From Hydractinia symbiolongicarpus (Eukaryota > Cnidaria > Hydrozoa > Anthoathecata > Hydractiniidae), in the NCBI RefSeq assembly GCF_029227915.1, contig NC_079878.1, positions 11,472,001 to 11,536,000 on the forward strand: a stretch of 64,000 nt of DNA, read 5' to 3'. Made by a program: the position numbers and the translations under genes. This document shows, piece by piece, positions 25,001 through 33,701 of this stretch; within the stretch, counting starts at the first letter, position 1, and each line of letters starts with the position of its first letter. Under the pieces are notes generated by a model. That model had not been told where the DNA came from and searched no databases. It saw only the letters and a program-made list of their open reading frames with translations.

Positions 25001-28000
25001 AAATAAACTAATATATTGGGGTTCAAATACTAACACTGAAAATACAAAAAATATAAACTCTACAAAACGAGGCCGATCACGATCATTGAGCGCAGAAGAA
25101 GAATTCTTTATGATACTGGTTCGAATTCGATGTGGACTTTTGTTAGAAGATATGGCTGTTCGATTTAATATGTCGACAAGTCACATAAGCAGAATATTGA
25201 TTACATGGACAGATTTTTTACATTCACAATTCCGTATGCTTCCAATATGGGCTTCAAAAGAAACAGTACAAAATAGAATGCCGAAATGTTTTCAAAAAAG
25301 TTACCCAAATACCCGTGTCATATTAGATTGTACAGAAGTATTTGTGGAAATGCCTACGTCATATCGCACACAGTCCAGTACCTTTTCAAATTACAAACAC
25401 CATAATACAGCAAAAGGATTAGTCGGAATAGCTCCTGATGGATCAGTGACATTTGTCTCTGATTTGTATGGTGGACGCTTTTCGGATAAACGAATAACAA
25501 AAGATAGTGGTATATACGATTTGCTAGAGCCTGGGGATTCTGTGATGGCTGATAGAGGATTTGAGCTCGAGGAAGATTTACCTGATGGAGTAACATTAAA
25601 TATTCCACCATTTTTAGATGGAAAACCTCAGCTAAGTTTATTAGAGGAAAACGAAACTAGAAGAATAGCATCTGTACGTGTACATGTCGAACGAGCAATC
25701 GAACGTATAAAAAATTACCGAATTTTACAAACAGTTTTCAAACTATCAATGGCTGCTGAACTCAATAAGATATGGGTTATTTGTTGTTATTTAGTTAATT
25801 TTTTACCACAGTTGGTACCAGATGTAAATACGAATGACTAAAAATTATAAACTTTCGTACACTATATATATATATATACTAGATCATGAAATATAAAGAC
25901 AAAACAATATTGTGAGGAAACAATTTTATTTACTCACACTGTTGTTCTGTAATGTTGCTGTGCATGAAAGTGAAATAAAAGTGTGTTAGCTCAGGCAAAG
26001 TAATTCTGTTCCATTTTTCCTTTTGAAAAACTATTGTTTCCACATGTCGGTCAACTTTTGTATAAACAATAAAATCAATTTCATTGACTTGTGTTACTGC
26101 CATCACACCTTGACATTGGTGAAAATAATTATGTCTTTCTTTGAGTTTTGGCTTGCCATTCGATATTTGTAAAAAAAAATTTTTATCTTTGCATGCGTCA
26201 GAAATAGAGCAATCCTTTTTTGAATATGGGCACTTCACCTCAATCAATCGAGCATTCCCATTCAAAGTTGTTGCGCCATCAGGACTTGCACCTAACCACG
26301 GCCATTTTGGATTAATAACGAAACCACATTTTTCGACTTCAATATTTTTCTCGGTTTGATACCAGTTTAGAGCATTAACTTCATTATTTTTATTTAGACA
26401 TTTTTGTAATATGCTTTTTGGATGTATATTTTTTCTTCTATTTATAATAGATCCAAAATTGGATGATGTTATGCGTTTCTTTCTTTCTGTGTACCACATA
26501 TCACATTTATACTGAGTACATGTGGATTTTTCTATGTCTCGAACTTGTTCGGCATTGACATGAATGAAATTGTTTACAAATGACTTTTGCTCATCTGATA
26601 ACTCTGCTATTTCTGGTTCAAAGTCAAGAGCCTGCAAAAATAAATTAACTGTCGGACGTAATTCAACTGTTTCACTGTTTGTCTGTTCAAAATTAAATTC
26701 TTTTATAGATGTGTCATAAAATGATGATGGTTTATAGTCATTTCCTTGTAATAAATATGCCATTGAAGTTCCTTGCCCTATTTCAAATAAGTCTGTCGCT
26801 AATTTTTTGACTTTTTCGGTTGAGGGCTCATGTGCAAACAGTGGTGTAGAACAAAATTTTCTATTTCCTGTGACCAACGGTCTTTTGCGACTTTCATTTG
26901 TGTCTTTCGTAAGGTCTGCTTTCTCGAATGCCATTGCAGAAAATTTTATTGGTGCAGAATTTGCACTTTCTCCAGGTACATGCCATTTTTGTAACAAATC
27001 TGTGCATGTCTTGTCATCAGGGACAATTTTTAAGTCCAACTGTTTGTATTCAACCAATTGAAATAGAACTGCTGCGACATGCTTACAGCATCCTCCTGCT
27101 CCAGCTTTACATAAACATTTCGCATACAAAATATCACCACTTCTTTGACACAGGTGGACATAAACAGAATATTTTTCTCTTTTCATGGAAGCAGCTACAA
27201 AACATTTCACAAGAAAAGTTAATTTTTCAGCCATAACATTACTTTTAACTCTCACTTTCTTCACGTAGCTCTCCTTGAATAGTTGGTATCCAAGAATTTT
27301 ATGCTTTGTAGCACCCTTCGGCTTGCTATCACAGCTATTTCCAAGAACTAAATATTGGTGAATTTTCTCCTGGGTGATCGAAGGCATAGCTGCAAGATCA
27401 GTTGACCATTGACTTATATCTTCGTGTGTTCTTTCCTCCACTTCTTCGTCCCTCTCGGCATTTGTTAATTCTTTAAAAACAGGTCTTGGTACCACACAAG
27501 AGCTTTGAGAAAAGCTAGGCCCAAGATCTGTAGAGCTTAAAATTATATCTAAATCTGTATCCTTATTTATTACTTCCATTTCGACTTCTTTCACTCCTAA
27601 AACCTCACTAACTAACAATATTTAAATGTTTACATCAATAACACGGGTTTTGGATAAGGGAGATAATGATTTTCTTGAGGAGATTTGAAAATTATCACAA
27701 ACAATAACGGCTTTTTGTTATTATCGCCACAATAAAAAGAATGCTGTTATTTATTTACAAACTCTCGCTTCTGGGAGGGAAAACTGTAGAATACAACTAC
27801 CATAATGCATTGCGAATTAGCCGTATAGAGGGAACGGGGAATTATTAAAGAAAAACGTTAAAAACAACAAAGATATCGCATTATGTAGAAATTTAAGACG
27901 AATTTCATTATGCTACAACTTTAATTTTCGATAGCATTTTTGTTTTACTTTAAAATTTTCAGACATGCTTGATGAACCATGCAGCTATGAGACAGTGTGG

Positions 28001-28677
28001 GGAAGTCTTTTTATTTGGGATAGTTTTCTTTTAACAGCGTTCGATGCAGCAGGGGATGCTAACAAAGAATCCTTCGAAAGAAACAAAAGGCTATTGTTAA
28101 AAAAATAAGAAGGAACAAAAAAAATCCGCACACGGTTTCAACTGGGTTAACCCAACGTTCATTTAGGAACAGAAGCTAAGGAAATATAACGAGATTGTAA
28201 AAAGTTGGAGCTCGTAGAAGCCGATTTTTTTCTTGTTAATGATACATTTATAAATAGAAATTTCTGCTGACTCAGTTTTTAAGTTAAAATCATTTTATTA
28301 TGCATTAAGGCCTATATTTTCAAAAAATAGTAAAAAAAAAAAAATAAATAAAAAAAAAATAAAGCACTTAGTAAATAATTCAGCTATTTAGGCAGCTAAA
28401 AAGGGTTACTGCCACCTTAAATAGTTTTATTGGCACCGTGCAATGACTACTACTACTTTTAAAGTAACCTCGCCAAAACCGCTTTTAGAAGCCAAAAATA
28501 TAAAAATTAGTAGACAATCATAAGCGCTAAATTGGAGCGTAAAAGCGGTACAGAAAAAAAATTGGAGAATAGAATGAAATAAAAATGCCACAAAATAAGA
28601 TATTGTATTTAATTTAAAATATACGGGTTGATATAGCAAATAATAAGAACTTTTAATTTATTTTTATTTAGGCATAA
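22039..28677 (+). CDS. Secreted two-module cysteine-rich peptide, family 1, unit 2, with transposons in last intron
   Basis: Exons 22039-22108, 22300-22395, 22571-22767 and 28672-28677 keep frame with GT-AG borders and give 121 aa. Exon 1 encodes a signal peptide (KKFFLFIFLACAMTVSS). Exon 2 encodes a six-cysteine module (CTTLACLTGPC, GRCIEKC). Exon 3 encodes a poly-Pro linker from a CCA run and a second module with six of the eight cysteines seen in the unit 1 paralogue. The two missing ones are changed to Ser and Tyr. The last exon contributes one codon and TAA. Intron 3 is 5.9 kb, against 0.55 kb in unit 1, because it contains the TTAA element and the ISL2EU transposon. If splicing fails, translation would stop just after exon 3, so the product may tolerate the insertion. 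Family not recognised. Confidence 0.6.
24270..25841 (+). CDS. THAP-domain IS5-like DDE transposase (ISL2EU)
   Basis: 523 aa from the Met of MAEQVHF. An in-frame ATG at 24219 lies within the TIR, and the open frame extends back beyond the TIR, so 24270 is the best start. Domains in order: a low-complexity N-terminus; a THAP zinc finger (about residues 55-130; C2CH pattern from CCVPLC through RVCSVHF, ending NVPTIVP); a coiled coil (about 175-220); a helix-turn-helix (SAEEEFFMILVRIRCG to STSHISRIL); then a DDE_Tnp_4 nuclease. The catalytic residues are visible as ILDCTEV (first Asp), MADRGF (second Asp) and HVERAIERIK (Glu). It would bind the TIRs and cut and join DNA in the nucleus. No stops or frameshifts. 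Confidence 0.92.
   Translation: MAEQVHFILNSTQNQSDIQNSNQDNSFFQNLGSPASIGSNFSSSSSFLLQAKSKGGGITCCVPLCQNNSKKNPDLSFYVIPKDSELRKKWLFMISRKDFVPSTSHRVCSVHFTGGKKTYMNNVPTIVPKTIKPTASKPRKTLNSTNCKLQLFSPVRATTNDIAAELSVEEELKQELEKLRAEISCMRIHEKELDQTIEKQQATISDIAFSIDRFKHNEAHFKFYTGFESYKLFKAVLEYLQPAANKLIYWGSNTNTENTKNINSTKRGRSRSLSAEEEFFMILVRIRCGLLLEDMAVRFNMSTSHISRILITWTDFLHSQFRMLPIWASKETVQNRMPKCFQKSYPNTRVILDCTEVFVEMPTSYRTQSSTFSNYKHHNTAKGLVGIAPDGSVTFVSDLYGGRFSDKRITKDSGIYDLLEPGDSVMADRGFELEEDLPDGVTLNIPPFLDGKPQLSLLEENETRRIASVRVHVERAIERIKNYRILQTVFKLSMAAELNKIWVICCYLVNFLPQLVPDVNTND
25930..27618 (-). CDS. SWIM zinc finger / YqaJ nuclease accessory protein (ISL2EU)
   Basis: 562 aa, intact, convergent with the transposase; only 88 bp separate the two stops. 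The middle carries a SWIM-type zinc finger (CLCKAGAGGCCKH, about residue 170). The C-terminal half is a YqaJ-like exonuclease domain of the PD-(D/E)xK fold: the entry motif RKKRITSSNFG, then LGASPDG (Asp), LIEVKCPYS (Glu-x-Lys) and YFHQCQGVMAVT (Gln). The catalytic set looks complete. YqaJ proteins resemble phage lambda exonuclease. In ISL2EU elements the protein is thought to help transposition, but its step is not established. The start is the first ATG of the frame, about 170 bp inside the right TIR. Confidence 0.9.
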   Translation of the reverse strand: MLVSEVLGVKEVEMEVINKDTDLDIILSSTDLGPSFSQSSCVVPRPVFKELTNAERDEEVEERTHEDISQWSTDLAAMPSITQEKIHQYLVLGNSCDSKPKGATKHKILGYQLFKESYVKKVRVKSNVMAEKLTFLVKCFVAASMKREKYSVYVHLCQRSGDILYAKCLCKAGAGGCCKHVAAVLFQLVEYKQLDLKIVPDDKTCTDLLQKWHVPGESANSAPIKFSAMAFEKADLTKDTNESRKRPLVTGNRKFCSTPLFAHEPSTEKVKKLATDLFEIGQGTSMAYLLQGNDYKPSSFYDTSIKEFNFEQTNSETVELRPTVNLFLQALDFEPEIAELSDEQKSFVNNFIHVNAEQVRDIEKSTCTQYKCDMWYTERKKRITSSNFGSIINRRKNIHPKSILQKCLNKNNEVNALNWYQTEKNIEVEKCGFVINPKWPWLGASPDGATTLNGNARLIEVKCPYSKKDCSISDACKDKNFFLQISNGKPKLKERHNYFHQCQGVMAVTQVNEIDFIVYTKVDRHVETIVFQKEKWNRITLPELTHFYFTFMHSNITEQQCE

Positions 28678-29412
28678 CTGTTGATTGATGGCGAGGGAGA
28701 AATGCATTTTCAAGTGAAAATTCATTTATAAAGGAATTTTCTACCAAACGACACTGTTATGTTTTTGATACTGTAGCCATAAATCATATGAAAGATAAAT
28801 ACATTTTGCTGCAAAATTTGTTTTTTCTAATTAGAATATAACGATTATAGGCATATTCAAGTTCACATTTACTCCAAGAAGAAATAATATATGGTATGCT
28901 ATGAGGCCAAGGCAAATATCTTATTTCGCGTTATTCAAAAGTCATAACATAATTGTAACTCCTTTTTCTTAGGATAATTTAATTGCAAACTATCGTTTTA
29001 CATACATAATAAGCATATTTTTAAGTTCAGAAAGCATATCTAAGCCAAGGTGGCAGTCAAAACCATAAAGTAAGTGGATTTAAAAAAAGATAAGGGACGA
29101 AGTAGATAGAGCATAGTTAACCAGGTTAACACAAGAAAAAATAGTGCGCTGAAAGTGTCCAAAAGAATTCCTTATATTAAAAGACAAATATGGTAGTATA
29201 AAAAATAAGTCCACATTGACTGTTACATATACATTTGGATAGCTATATTAATCCAGTCCTTTTTATGACTAGAATTAGCTTAACACGAATTTCCTTTTAG
29301 AATGCCATCTGCCATTGTTTGTTCTTTATCAAGTTTGGTAAAAATTTTGCAATTTTTACCTTCATGCAAATTCTACGCACTGCAATGTTTTTCTGTAAAT
29401 ATTCTTTTAGGA
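28678..29412. other. 3' flank of family 1 gene, no gene seen
   Basis: 28678-29100 matches 5184-5500 and 7730-8270. At about 29110 the sequence jumps to the counterpart of 10975, so the 8260-10975 stretch of unit 1 has no equivalent here. Confidence 0.55.
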
Positions 29413-31575
29413 CTAGTCGATAAAGCCCGTGGAAAAATCCACTAAGGCAGAAGAACAATGGAAAAATAGGTTGCTTTAGATTTTTTGCTGACATCAGCAG
29501 TGCATATACAGAAGGAAAATTGGTGAAATTTAGTCATTCGTTGTCTGTAATGTGTAGAGTTGAAACGCTGGTCAAAATAATGCATAGTATCGTATGTTTT
29601 TGACAAACGCCTAAGAAGATATAAGGGCTTAAAAACTTTGCTGACGTCAGCGAAGTCCCTACCAAAACTTCCAAAAAAACTTTCTTTACAAATTCGTACA
29701 CCCGTTGCATTCATCGTATAGATCTTGAAATGCTGATCAAGAAAATGTATAGAAACATGAACTTTTGACAAACAGTTGCAGAGATATTGGGGTTTGAAGG
29801 TTTTGTGATGACGTCATCAACCCGTCCATTCCGAAACGGATTCAGGGACCAAGGTTTGGGAAACTTACCCAAATTGGTCCCAGGTGGTCCCTAGTTACCC
29901 ACGCGGTGAAAAATCATTGACGTCACCACCTCGTTTCCAAGTTATTTGGCCTCAAAGTTTTAAGTGCACTGTAACGGCTTCATAATTTAATATAAGATAT
30001 TGACGTTAAAGTAGTGTTATTGACGTCGCGCCGTAACGTCAGAAAATATAACATATTAGACATATTTTTTTCGGCAACATCAAAGATTTTTTTCGGCGAC
30101 ATCAAAGGAAAATGACGATATCAACTTTGCCTGTTACAGACACACGGAACTGGCTTATTATTATATAGACTAGTCGATAAAGCCCGTGGAAAAATCCACT
30201 AAGGCAGAAGAACAATAGAAAAATAGGTTGCTTTAGATTTTTTGCTGACATCAGCAGTGCATATACAGAAGGAAAATTGGTGAAATTTAGTCATTCGTTG
30301 TCTGTAATGTGTAGAGTTGAAACGCTGGTCAAAATAATGCGTAGTATCGTATGTTTTTGACAAACGCCTAAGAAGATATAAGGGCTTAAAAACTTTGCTG
30401 ACGTCAGCGAAGTCCCTACCAAAAGTTCCAAAAAAACTTTCTTCACAAATTCGTACACCCGTTGCATTCATCGTATAGATCTTGAAATGCTGATCAAGAA
30501 AATGTATAGAAACATGAACTTTTGACAACAGTTGCAGAGATATTGGGGTTTGAAGGTTTTGGGAAACTTACCCAAATTGGTCCCAGGTGGTCCCTAGTTA
30601 CCCACGCGGTGAAAAATCATTGACGTCACCACCTCGTTTCCAAGTTATTTGGCCTCAAAGTTTTAAGTGCACTGTAACGGCTTCATAATTTAATATAAGA
30701 TATTGACGTTAAAGTAGTGTTATTGACGTCGCGCCGTAACGTCAGAAAATATAACATATTAGACATATTTTTTTCGGCAACATCAAAGATTTTTTTCGGC
30801 GACATCAAAGGAAAATGACGATATCAACTTTGCCTGTTACAGACACACGGAACTGGCTTATTATTATATAGACTAGTCGATAAAGCCCGTGGAAAAATCC
30901 ACTAAGGCAGAAGAACAATAGAAAAATAGGTTGCTTTAGATTTTTTGCTGACATCAGCAGTGCATATACAGAAGGAAAATTGGTGAAATTTAGTCATTCG
31001 TTGTCTGTAATGTGTAGAGTTGAAACGCTGGTCAAAATAATGCATAGTATCGTATGTTTTTGACAAACGCCTAAGAAGATATAAGGGCTTAAAAACTTTG
31101 CTGACGTCAGCGAAGTCCCTACCAAAAGTTCCAAAAAAACTTTCTTCACAAATTCGTACACCCGTTGCATTCATCGTATAGATCTTGAAATGCTGATCAA
31201 GAAAATGTATAGAAACATGAACTTTTGACAACAGTTGCAGAGATATTGGGGTTTGAAGGTTTTGGGAAACTTACCCAAATTGGTCCCAGGTGGTCCCTAG
31301 TTACCCACGCGGTGAAAAATCATTGACGTCACCACCTCGTTTCCAAGTTATTTGGCCTCAAAGTTTTAAGTGCACTGTAACGGCTTCATAATTTAATATA
31401 AGATATTGACGTTAAAGTAGTGTTATTGACGTCGCGCCGTAACGTCAGAAAATATAACATATTAGACATGCATTTTTCGGTTACTTCAAAGAAAATTTCA
31501 GTAAGATCAAAGGAAAATAATCATATCCTCTTTGCTTGTCACAGAGACACGGAACTGGCGTATTATTATAAGAGA
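29413..31575 (-). mobile_element. Helitron-like family X, three head-to-tail copies
   Basis: Read on the minus strand: 5' end TCTCTTATAATAATACGCC at 31575, and 3' end with a GTGGA/TCCAC hairpin followed by GCTTTATCGACTAG at 29413. Flanks are A and T, with no target duplication. Units are 30873-31575 (703 bp), 30170-30872 (703 bp) and 29413-30169 (757 bp). Each internal border joins CTAG directly to TCTATATAATAATA. The 703 bp units share a 54 bp deletion and are almost identical. The outermost unit has a diverged 5' end. The repeated 109-codon open frame is part of this element. No Rep/helicase is present. Confidence 0.85.
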
Positions 31576-32834
31576 TAACCAAAAATTTGGATAAAAAAAG
31601 CGTTTACTTGCGTTCTCTTTTTACCATTTAAGTTAAAAAGTTTGCTCTGAGTTGTAGGTCTCGGCACTTACTCTCTAGGGTCTTTAAGCCCCAGGTTCTA
31701 TACATTATTGTACATTTTTCTTTCACAAATCGTGAAATATTAAGACCTAATTAGATAATTGTAATTTGATTTATTATAGTATCCTTAAAGTATTGAAATA
31801 ACCCTCTTTTAGCTCTAATTCACCGTTAGATGGGATGTGGTTGCTAATTGCAAAAAAAGGAAAGAAAAAACAATGACTAAAGAAAAAAAAGGGTTCAATG
31901 GATATTTTCATTCTTTTACCATGATAAACTGAAGAACAGGCCCATCTTTTAATAACACTGACACGTTTAAAAAATTAAAAAGAATCAGTTTTTGCTACTG
32001 TTAACATGGTCACCTTTCATTCTCAGTTTAAAATTGACAGCTTAAACTGATCGTCTACTTTAAACTTTAAGCGGATTTCAAACCAGACTTAAAACACACT
32101 TGCTGCTACAAGTATGCATCGGGGCATTGTAAAGGAAAGCGAAAAATCTGAAATAATGCATTTCTATTTTATAAGTTATTAATTCCCGGGCGCCACCATG
32201 AAAAATTACCAATTGCCTAAGCCATCAATTTTGCTTCATTTGGTCTACATAATGTGAAATTAACGCAACTTTCAACTTGAAATTTCTCTCACTGGCTTTT
32301 TAAATGCCAAGTGAAAAAGATCAACAATCCATCATGATATAGCAATAAAATGAATTATTTGCGCCAACATTATTAACAACAAGATTACATTTCCGCTAAC
32401 GAGGAACGGACATCATCATGAGAAATGTGTTTTTTCATCTTAGTTGCATATCGCACGTTGTTTTAAACTATTAAGAGATAATTAGTGCTCCTAACTCAGT
32501 TATCAGCTGCCACGCCAAATATAAAATAAGATTTATAAATTAATAAAAGCAAGTTGAAAAACTGTAACAGTGGGGTTATATATCATGAATTTGGTATATT
32601 TTATGTTAATAATGTCATATTTGCAACAATTTACAACAAGTTATTTTTCTTGTCATCTGTCTACGTCAGTATCTTTACAAAATGCAAAATTAAACGCAGT
32701 GCGTGGAGGTATTATTGGAATGACGAGTAACACATGGTATCATGTTTCTCATTGTCATACAAACATAATAGCTAGCGAAAATGCTTAAGTAATTTGCTTC
32801 TAATGGTTAATTATTTTACTGTCTGTGACTGATG
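31576..32834. other. Intergenic, family 2 promoter region, no gene seen
   Basis: Matches 11283-12576 of unit 1 throughout. The 72-codon frame at 32570-32788 is disrupted by a stop in the unit 1 copy and lies in the promoter region. Confidence 0.5.
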
Positions 32835-32846
32835 TATATAAAGAGG
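32835..32846 (+). promoter_or_regulatory. TATA box of family 2 copy B
   Basis: TATATAAAGAGG lies 66 nt before the ATG at 32912. Confidence 0.6.
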
Positions 32847-32911
32847 TCTCACCATCTTTAAATTTCAAATTGTGCTACATCTTAGCTACATCTAAAGAAA
32901 AATAGTCAATA

Positions 32912-33701
32912 ATGGAGAATTATATCCGTGGCTTGATTTGTTTGCTTTCATACGCAGTGTGTGTTTCAAGTTTGGTAATCCAAGAACGTAAGTCAACGAA
33001 AGTTTGGAAAGTGATTTTTACTTTATCTTTTCTTTTTATATTCTTCAAAATTGTTGTTTGTTTTAAATACAGTTAACTTAAAATTCTGTAAAGCGGCTTA
33101 AAACTGAGAATGCACATTTTTGGTAACTCTGAAACAATTTGTTAAGAAAATCATTTTAAAAGTGATTTTTCAATCTTAGCGAATAAGCTACAGTAGGAGA
33201 AATCCATTGAAATTAGCAGAGTTTTTATTCGTGTATCTTCAACATATGCTCTCCGTTTATACCTTTTTTTACTTTTTCTAGCATGTCGCATCAAGCTCTG
33301 CATCAATAACCCATGCAGCCAAAAATTATGTTCTCCAGGATCACAATGCGTTGCTGATGCATGTTCAGGATGTGTCGCGAGATGTACGATTAATTTTTTG
33401 CACTTTAAATTGATTATTGTGACAGTTATTGTGACAATTCATTGTGACAATGAATACATTTACTTCACCTTTCAGGTTCTCCAAAGAGACCTAAATGTCA
33501 GATTGTTCAGTGCTTTGTAGATCCCTGTAGATTTACTCCGTGCGATGGTGATGGTTACAAATGCTATTCAAATTATTGTGATTGCAGTGCGGAGTGTAAA
33601 AAGGTGGTCATTTTTATGTAGTTTAACTTTAGTTAGATATATATGGATTAGTATCTAGAGCACTAATTATAAGACCCTATTTCTTTTTTATTTAGATATA
33701 A
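32912..33701 (+). CDS. Secreted double eight-cysteine peptide, family 2, copy B
   Basis: Exons 32912-32987, 33282-33383, 33476-33603 and 33696-33701 give 103 aa. The phases match (1, 1, 0). The exon 2 donor (T|gtacga) is weak, but joining there keeps the frame and restores the cysteine codon. Exon 1 encodes a signal peptide (GLICLLSYAVCVSSL). Exon 2 encodes module 1 with eight cysteines (C-x4-C-x4-C-x4-C-x5-C-x4-C-x2-C-x3-C; motifs CINNPC and SPGSQC). Exon 3 encodes module 2 with nearly the same spacing (DPC, DGDGYKC, CDCSAEC). The protein is thus an internal duplication of one disulfide module, and family 1 is built the same way. Predicted secreted; function unknown. Copy A in unit 1 is broken. 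Confidence 0.65.

Larger units (their letters stand above)
24182..27840. mobile_element. Complete ISL2EU-type DNA transposon
   Basis: Perfect 52 bp terminal inverted repeats (24182-24233 and 27789-27840) begin TCCCCGTTCCCTC, with AT on both sides (24180-24181 and 27841-27842) as a 2 bp target duplication. It contains two intact convergent genes, a THAP-domain DDE transposase and a YqaJ-type nuclease. This pairing, with 2 bp target duplications, is the hallmark of the ISL2EU superfamily. Both genes are open, so the copy is young and may be active. The 3659 bp element sits inside the TTAA element. Confidence 0.9.
23925..28416. mobile_element. TTAA-flanked DNA element (piggyBac/Kolobok class), host of ISL2EU
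   Basis: The ends GGTGGCAGTTAACCCTTTT and AAAAAGGGTTACTGCCACC are inverted copies, each next to TTAA (23921-23924 and 28417-28420). The same site in unit 1 (about 4912-4930) is uninterrupted and has TCAG at the place of a single TTAA. Removing the nested transposon and its duplicated AT leaves about 831 bp. No transposase remains in it. A 47-codon open frame (27965-28108) after a splice-acceptor-like tract is of unknown meaning. TTAA target duplications are typical of piggyBac and Kolobok; which one is undecided (TA plus an A-ended TIR is also formally possible). Confidence 0.75.

Noticed and set aside
29040-29075. Second copy of the TTAA-element end (aaggtggcagt)
   Set aside because: The same phrase sits in all family 1 flanks (6148, 8205) followed by caaaacca, unlike the element end; it is ancestral flank.
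29442-31231. Three near-identical 109-codon frames
   Set aside because: They repeat only because the Helitron unit is tandemly copied. There is no protein motif, and the frame is not kept in the older family X copies.
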